8,395 nucleotides of DNA from Chloroflexales bacterium (GTDB lineage Bacteria > Chloroflexota > Chloroflexia > Chloroflexales > Chloroflexaceae), in assembly GCA_013336035.1 (NCBI GenBank), contig JAAXUL010000308.1, positions 1 through 8,395 on the forward strand, read 5' to 3'. A program made the translations under genes and the position numbers. Numbering within the stretch: the first letter of the stretch is position 1; the number at the start of each line of letters is the position of its first letter. A model generated the notes under the pieces. The model saw only the letters and a list, made by a program, of their open reading frames with translations, ran no database searches and had not been told where the DNA came from. Shown piece by piece: positions 4,913-8,395 of this stretch.

Positions 4913-6874
4913 ATGCGCCAAGCAGAACGATACCACCGCTACCCGCGCCTGATCACCTCCTCTATCGCCTGGCTCTCAGCTATCATCGTCACCGTGACGG
5001 TCGTCAACCTGGGCGTCGTCATCCTGCGCGGCATGTGGGATCTGCTTGGCCGCGATGACACCCTGCTCCGCGAGGTCCCTCTGCTGCTGACGGTGGTAGA
5101 GTGGATCGAGAGCATCGCCCACCCCCACGCCGATACGCTGCTCAGGTTCCTGCCGACCCTGCTCGCGCCCCTCGCCTGGGCCGCCGTGGCCCTCCTCGCC
5201 GCCCTCATCCTGCGCAACGCCTTCCCCGCCGTGCGCACCAGCAACGTCGGCCTGCTGGTCGAGTTCGCCGGCGCGTGGCTGCCCCTGCGCTGGGAGGATC
5301 TGCGCGCTCTGAAGGTTACCCAGGACCTGGCCGGCGAGCGCTTCGTGCTCCTCGCCGAGACCGACAGCCGCCAGCTGACCACCTGGCACCGGCTCTACAG
5401 CCTTTTCTATGGCTTCGGCGGGCGCCCGGGCTTCTATATCACCTCGAACATCTCGCAGTTCGAGGATCTGCTGAAGACCATACTCAGCCAGAGCGAGCGC
5501 ACCGCCCGGGCCCTCGAGGGCGTAACGGCCGTGCGGCTGCACGAGCGCGCGCAGTCGCCCCTCTTCCGGCTGCTGCTCAGCCCCAGCGCCTTCTTTAGCC
5601 GCACGGCCAGCGATGACGCCGCCGGGCAGATCACTCCCTCCCAGCTGATGAGCGGCCCCGTGCACGCGGCCTACCCCGCCCGTATCACGGCCCTCTTCGC
5701 TGTGACCACGGCCATCCTCGCGATCGCCCTCGTCGCTAGCTACCTCGGCGCCTGGGGCCGCTTCCTCGCGCTCACCTTCCCCGCCCTGCGCACCGCCTGG
5801 CCGTTTAGCTGGACCTTCATGGACCCGCGCTATATCGAGCTGTACAACGCCTACCGCACCCAGGGCGTGCCCTTCATGGGCCTGCCCGAGCGACCCGACC
5901 TGCCCGCGCCCTGGTGGATCCTTGTGGCCGCCCACCTGATGCTGCTGGCCGCCGTGCCGGCGATCCTCTGGCTGAGGGGCCTGCTGCCCAGCCTCGAGTC
6001 GCGCGACGAGGGTATGGCCGTGCGCACCGGGCTCCGAGGAAGCTGGCAGCTGATCCCCTGGCAGCGCGTGAGCGCCTTTAAGGCCACCGAGATCAGCGAG
6101 CAGAGCCAGATCCTCCTGCTCCAGTCGCCGAAGCTGCCCGGCATGGGCCGCCTGAGCAGCCTGCTCTACGATGGGAGCAGCACGCCGGGCGTGCTGATCA
6201 CCTCGGCCATCGGCAGCTTCCAGGCTCTGCTCAGCCACTCGGTCAATAGCATCGCCCCGCTTGAGCAGGAGGGGCGCGACCCTGTGCTGCAGCAGGAGGC
6301 CCGCTCGTGGCTCGTCTGGCTGGCCTTCCAGCGCCGCGCGGCCCTCGACGCGCTGGTGGCCGAGGCCCGGGCCGACCTCGACACAAAGGCCGTGGCGCTG
6401 CCGCGCCTCGTGGCCGCGGCCGGCCCAATGGCCCTGGTGGCCCTCCTCCCGGCGCTGCTGCTCCTGGCCGATGGGCTTCTGGCCGACAGCCCCCCGGGCC
6501 TGGGCCTGGTGGGCGCTTTCCTCGCCATCTGGGTCTTCGGGCTGCTCGAGTGGCCCCTGGTCAGCCTGGTGTCGCTGGTCCTCGACGAGAACACCGGCGG
6601 CGGCGAGGAGGGCTACCGGGCCGTCGCGCTCTACCCGGCCAGCCAGCTGCCCCGGCTGTTGCCCCTGCTGGCGGCGCTGCTGCTCCAGGTGGTGGGCCTG
6701 CCCGTCCTGGCCATCCTGGCCTGGGTCGCCGCCGCGGCCTGGGCCTTCTGGCTCACCTCGGATCTCTTCCAGGCCCTCTATGAGTGGAAGGGCAGCCAGG
6801 CCATCCTCGGCGGTCTGCTCCCGATCTTCTGGCAGCTACTCATCCTGATCGGTTTCCTCGTGGCAACCCGCTGA
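4913..6874 (+). CDS. Multi-pass membrane protein with duplicated module and Yip1-like C-terminus
   Basis: A 653-residue protein of unknown function. Hydrophobic segments lie at about 17-38, 80-100, 257-279, 334-356, 497-520, 529-556, 580-596, 597-614 and 632-650. The first four occur as two pairs, each followed by a soluble beta-rich segment (about 105-190 and 359-442). These two segments align with each other: LPLRWEDLRALKVTQ with QLIPWQRVSAFKATE, and PGFYITSNISQFEDLL with PGVLITSAIGSFQALL. Thus W127/W383 and K134/K390 correspond and the spacing is about 256 residues. The soluble parts look like bacterial PH-like domains, but this is inference. The last 155 residues have five helices, a GGGEEGYRAVALYP loop and an ALYEWKGSQAILGGLLP segment, resembling the Yip1 domain. 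The start is supported by GGAG 5 nt before the ATG. The gene lies 23 bases after xseB but shows no functional tie to exonuclease VII. Confidence 0.8.
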   Translation: MRQAERYHRYPRLITSSIAWLSAIIVTVTVVNLGVVILRGMWDLLGRDDTLLREVPLLLTVVEWIESIAHPHADTLLRFLPTLLAPLAWAAVALLAALILRNAFPAVRTSNVGLLVEFAGAWLPLRWEDLRALKVTQDLAGERFVLLAETDSRQLTTWHRLYSLFYGFGGRPGFYITSNISQFEDLLKTILSQSERTARALEGVTAVRLHERAQSPLFRLLLSPSAFFSRTASDDAAGQITPSQLMSGPVHAAYPARITALFAVTTAILAIALVASYLGAWGRFLALTFPALRTAWPFSWTFMDPRYIELYNAYRTQGVPFMGLPERPDLPAPWWILVAAHLMLLAAVPAILWLRGLLPSLESRDEGMAVRTGLRGSWQLIPWQRVSAFKATEISEQSQILLLQSPKLPGMGRLSSLLYDGSSTPGVLITSAIGSFQALLSHSVNSIAPLEQEGRDPVLQQEARSWLVWLAFQRRAALDALVAEARADLDTKAVALPRLVAAAGPMALVALLPALLLLADGLLADSPPGLGLVGAFLAIWVFGLLEWPLVSLVSLVLDENTGGGEEGYRAVALYPASQLPRLLPLLAALLLQVVGLPVLAILAWVAAAAWAFWLTSDLFQALYEWKGSQAILGGLLPIFWQLLILIGFLVATR

Positions 6875-6881
6875 GCGCTCC

Positions 6882-6910
6882 TTGCGCCGGTAACGCCCTG
6901 CTCCTACAAT
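6882..6910 (+). promoter_or_regulatory. Promoter for the 186-residue membrane-protein gene
   Basis: TTGCGC (6882-6887) and TACAAT (6905-6910) are separated by exactly 17 bp, the best -35/-10 pair in the window. Transcription would start near 6917 and the leader would carry GAGGAG (6937-6942), 5 nt before the GTG start at 6948. This makes the 186-residue gene independently transcribed from the upstream unit. Confidence 0.6.
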
Positions 6911-6947
6911 ATGTCGTAGTAGCTGTGGCCTGGAGCGAGGAGCTAGC

Positions 6948-7508
6948 GTGCCTGATATTATCGAGCTGGTCGATCCCGATACGCTGGAGCAGCCGGCGCC
7001 GCGCCGTCTGCCGATCTTCTTTGTGCCCAATCTGATCGGCGAGTATCTGCTCGAGCGCCCCCTGACGGTCTACCTCGACCCATTCGTGATCCTGTGCGTG
7101 ATCGCCGCGGCGGCGCTCGCGGCCCTGGGCGTCCCGCCGCTGGCGGGCCTCGCCCTCGTAGCCCTGGTCGGCGTGCGCCTGCTTGGGCCATGCCTGCGCC
7201 TCTACCACAATGTGCGCGAGGACTACCACCTGCTGCGCCACGGGCTTGTGATCAACGCCCATGTGATCGGGCTGCGGCCCTGCCGCAGCGCCAGCGGCCG
7301 GCCGGCGGGCGCCTACCTCGACTGCGCCATCCCGATCACGCGCCAGCGCACCTCCGTCGGCAGCGTCTGGCTCCCCGACACCTCCGAGGCCGTCCGGCTC
7401 AGCGCGGCGGGCCGCATCCCGGTGATCTGCCTCGCCCACGCCCCCGGCACGTGGCGCCTGCGCCACGGCGATGGGCCGCACCTGCGCTACGATCCCGCGA
7501 AGGCCTGA
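6948..7508 (+). CDS. Two-helix membrane protein, possible DUF3592-like
   Basis: A 186-residue protein starting at GTG with GAGGAG 5 nt upstream. A cytosol-like N-terminal stretch (1-43) is followed by two closely spaced membrane helices (about 45-61 and 63-82) joined by a GVPP turn. The remaining 100 residues form a soluble, probably beta-rich domain: LLRHGLVINAHVIGLRPC, then YLDCAIPI, then VRLSAAGRIPVICLAHAPGTWRLR. This arrangement recalls DUF3592-type proteins, in which a beta domain follows or is flanked by helices, but the match is by general pattern only. It lies directly downstream of the 653-residue protein, which also pairs two-helix units with beta-rich domains, so a shared membrane function is conceivable. 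Function unknown. Confidence 0.75.
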   Translation: MPDIIELVDPDTLEQPAPRRLPIFFVPNLIGEYLLERPLTVYLDPFVILCVIAAAALAALGVPPLAGLALVALVGVRLLGPCLRLYHNVREDYHLLRHGLVINAHVIGLRPCRSASGRPAGAYLDCAIPITRQRTSVGSVWLPDTSEAVRLSAAGRIPVICLAHAPGTWRLRHGDGPHLRYDPAKA

Positions 7509-7528
7509 GCCGGCCCTGGGCCGTCGGC
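7509..7528 (+). terminator. Possible short terminator hairpin after the 186-residue gene
   Basis: GGCC-CTG-GGCC (7512-7522), flanked by GCC (7509-7511) and GGC (7526-7528) with a 3-nt bulge, begins immediately after the stop codon. There is no T-tract. It also covers the place where a -35 for the ridA promoter would lie, so it could simply be GC-rich spacer. Confidence 0.22.
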
Positions 7529-7535
7529 GCGCACA

Positions 7536-7544
7536 TGCTATAAT
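7536..7544 (+). promoter_or_regulatory. Perfect extended -10 promoter for ridA
   Basis: TGCTATAAT is an exact match to the extended -10 consensus TGnTATAAT. No -35 hexamer is evident. Transcription would start near 7551, giving a short leader of about 24 nt that contains the full Shine-Dalgarno. The surrounding 12-mer is shared, apart from two transitions, with the accB promoter. Confidence 0.7.
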
Positions 7545-7562
7545 GGCGCCGCTCGCTCGTAC

Positions 7563-7569
7563 AAGGAGG
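7563..7569 (+). promoter_or_regulatory. Ribosome binding site that fixes the ridA start
   Basis: AAGGAGG lies 5 nt before the ATG at 7575. An in-frame GTG at 7569 overlaps the last base of this Shine-Dalgarno and therefore cannot be the start; it would add only two residues. Confidence 0.85.
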
Positions 7570-7574
7570 TGTCT

Positions 7575-7955
7575 ATGGAGCGCACGGTGATCAGCACCGC
7601 GGGTGCGCCGCAGGCGATCGGCCCCTACTCGCAGGCCATCCGCGCCGGCGGCTTTGTCTTCGTCTCTGGCCAGCTCGCCATCGACCCCGCCACAGGCAAG
7701 CTGGTCGAGGATGACGTTGGCGGGATGACCCGGCGCATCTTCGCTAACCTCGAGGCTGTCCTCGCGGCCGCCGGCTCGACGCTCGCCCGGGTCGTTAAGG
7801 TCACGGTCTTCCTGGCCGATATGAACGATTTCCAGGTGATGAACAGCGCCTACGCCGAGTTTTTCCCCGACAGCCCGCCCGCCCGCTCGACCGTGCAGGT
7901 CGCCCGCCTGCCCCGCGACGCGCGGATCGAGGTCGAGGTGGTCGCCCTGGCGTAA
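7575..7955 (+). CDS. ridA: RidA family enamine/imine deaminase
   Basis: A 126-residue protein of normal length for the RidA (YjgF/YER057c/UK114) family, which hydrolyses reactive enamine/imine intermediates made by PLP enzymes such as threonine dehydratase, preventing damage to other PLP enzymes. Visible family features are the APQAIGPYSQAI start, VFVSGQ (28-33), the VVKVTVFLADMNDFQVMN strand-helix, and PPARSTVQVARLPRDARIEVE. The latter supplies the catalytic arginine R104 and the conserved acidic residue E119, so it should be an active deaminase of the RidA subgroup. The position two after the arginine, Cys in some members, is Thr here (T106), a common alternative. It works in the cytosol as a trimer (family knowledge). 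It has its own promoter and a strong ribosome-binding site, and no pathway partner lies beside it. Confidence 0.95.
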   Translation: MERTVISTAGAPQAIGPYSQAIRAGGFVFVSGQLAIDPATGKLVEDDVGGMTRRIFANLEAVLAAAGSTLARVVKVTVFLADMNDFQVMNSAYAEFFPDSPPARSTVQVARLPRDARIEVEVVALA

Positions 7956-7988
7956 GGGCTGCGTGGCCGCACCCTCCGCGCGCGCCTG

Positions 7989-8019
7989 GCGGTATAGAAC
8001 GTGGCAGGCTCTCTACCGC
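7989..8019 (+). repeat. Inverted repeat abutting the ribosome binding site of the last gene
   Basis: GCGGTATAGA (7989-7998) and TCTCTACCGC (8010-8019) pair at 9 of 10 positions around an 11-nt loop. The right arm ends directly at GGAGG (8020-8024), the Shine-Dalgarno of the gene starting at 8031. The left arm includes TATAGA, a weak -10-like hexamer. It could be a terminator-like structure after ridA, a structure that masks the ribosome-binding site, or an operator over a promoter. Nothing in the sequence decides among these. Confidence 0.5.
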
Positions 8020-8030
8020 GGAGGCGCCCT

Positions 8031-8395
8031 ATGGACACCGCCCCTCCCCCGGCGCTCTGGCGCCGGCTCTTGCTCCCCGCTGTGGTCGCCCTGGCCCTGG
8101 CGACCGTCGCCTGGGCTCAGCGGCCCGACGGGCGGCTGCACGTCTACATTCTGCCGGCGCCGGGCGAGGCGGCGCTTATCCAGACGCCGCGCGGCCGCTT
8201 CGCGCTGATCGATGGGGGGAGCGACCCGGCCAGGCTTACGCTGCTCCTCGGGCGCCTGATGCCGTTCTGGCGCCGCGACCTGCGGGCAGCTATCCTCACC
8301 GGCGATAGCGGCCGGCGCATCCCCGGCCAGGTGGCCGCCCTGTCGCGCTACCAGGCCGACCTCACCCTGGCGGCGCCCGACCTCGGCGAGGGCGG
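8031..8395 (+). CDS. ComEC-type beta-lactamase-like protein lacking the metal motif, 3' partial
   Basis: The frame is open to the right edge, giving 121 residues. The start ATG has GGAGG 6 nt upstream. Residues 13-29 are hydrophobic after two arginines and end in AWA before Gln30, either a signal peptide or a single membrane anchor, so the rest lies outside the cytosol. The following part, RLHVYILPAPGEAALIQTP then RFALIDGG then a predicted helix through LLGRLMPFW, matches the start of the metallo-beta-lactamase domain of ComEC C-termini and their stand-alone relatives. Two family motifs are altered: the usual VGQGDA-type element reads LPAPGEA, and the place of the HxHxDH metal site reads LTGDSGRRIPG. 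With no histidines there, the visible domain should not bind metal as the active family does. It may be a pseudoenzyme; the rest of the protein is not visible. Confidence 0.7.
   Translation, partial: MDTAPPPALWRRLLLPAVVALALATVAWAQRPDGRLHVYILPAPGEAALIQTPRGRFALIDGGSDPARLTLLLGRLMPFWRRDLRAAILTGDSGRRIPGQVAALSRYQADLTLAAPDLGEG

Noticed and set aside
4976..6238. A 420-codon open frame on the minus strand opposite the large membrane protein
   Set aside because: Its translation is low-complexity Gly/Ala/Glu/Gln/His-rich without family motifs, and it is the complement of a well-supported + strand gene in GC-rich DNA where stop codons are rare.
7569..7571. GTG at 7569 as the ridA start
   Set aside because: It overlaps the Shine-Dalgarno itself; the ATG at 7575 has correct spacing.
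7955..7975. Weak hairpin just after ridA (AGGG with CCCT, GCG with CGC)
   Set aside because: Stem interrupted by an asymmetric internal loop with no T-tract; too weak to call a terminator.

Overview
The window is strongly GC-rich, compact bacterial chromosome. The AccB, exonuclease VII and DUF89 sequence styles, the extended -10 promoters and a GGCTGAA-type palindromic intergenic element all suggest a Chloroflexi (Chloroflexia, Roseiflexus/Kouleothrix-like) genome. This assignment rests on general resemblance, not on a database search. I saw no phage genes, insertion sequence, CRISPR array, tRNA or rRNA.

Layout. A 5'-truncated DUF89 (ARMT1-like) damage-control phosphatase gene on the + strand runs from the left edge to 1135. 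It converges on a two-gene minus-strand unit: a DUF2892 two-helix membrane protein (2625-2401) followed closely by a radical SAM protein of unknown substrate (2396-1185). A roughly 200-bp divergent intergenic region (2626-2826) holds a strong Shine-Dalgarno for the minus unit, an unusual set of nested dyads and an extended -10 promoter. From there the + strand reads accB (biotin carboxyl carrier protein), xseA and xseB (exonuclease VII large and small subunits, ATGA overlap), and a 653-residue multi-pass membrane protein. Three genes with their own promoter or ribosome-binding signals follow: a 186-residue two-helix membrane protein, ridA, and the 5' part of a gene for an exported or membrane-anchored ComEC-type metallo-beta-lactamase-like protein cut by the right edge.

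How the genes relate. accB serves fatty-acid synthesis, but no other acetyl-CoA carboxylase subunit gene lies beside it. xseA and xseB make one DNA-repair nuclease. RidA and the DUF89 protein are both metabolite-damage-control enzymes but are not adjacent. The least ordinary items are three. The 653-residue protein appears to carry a duplicated module (two helices plus a soluble beta-rich domain) followed by a five-helix Yip1-like domain. The terminal beta-lactamase-like protein lacks the metal-binding HxHxDH motif. A long GC-rich palindrome occupies almost the whole accB-xseA gap where a ribosome-binding site would be expected.
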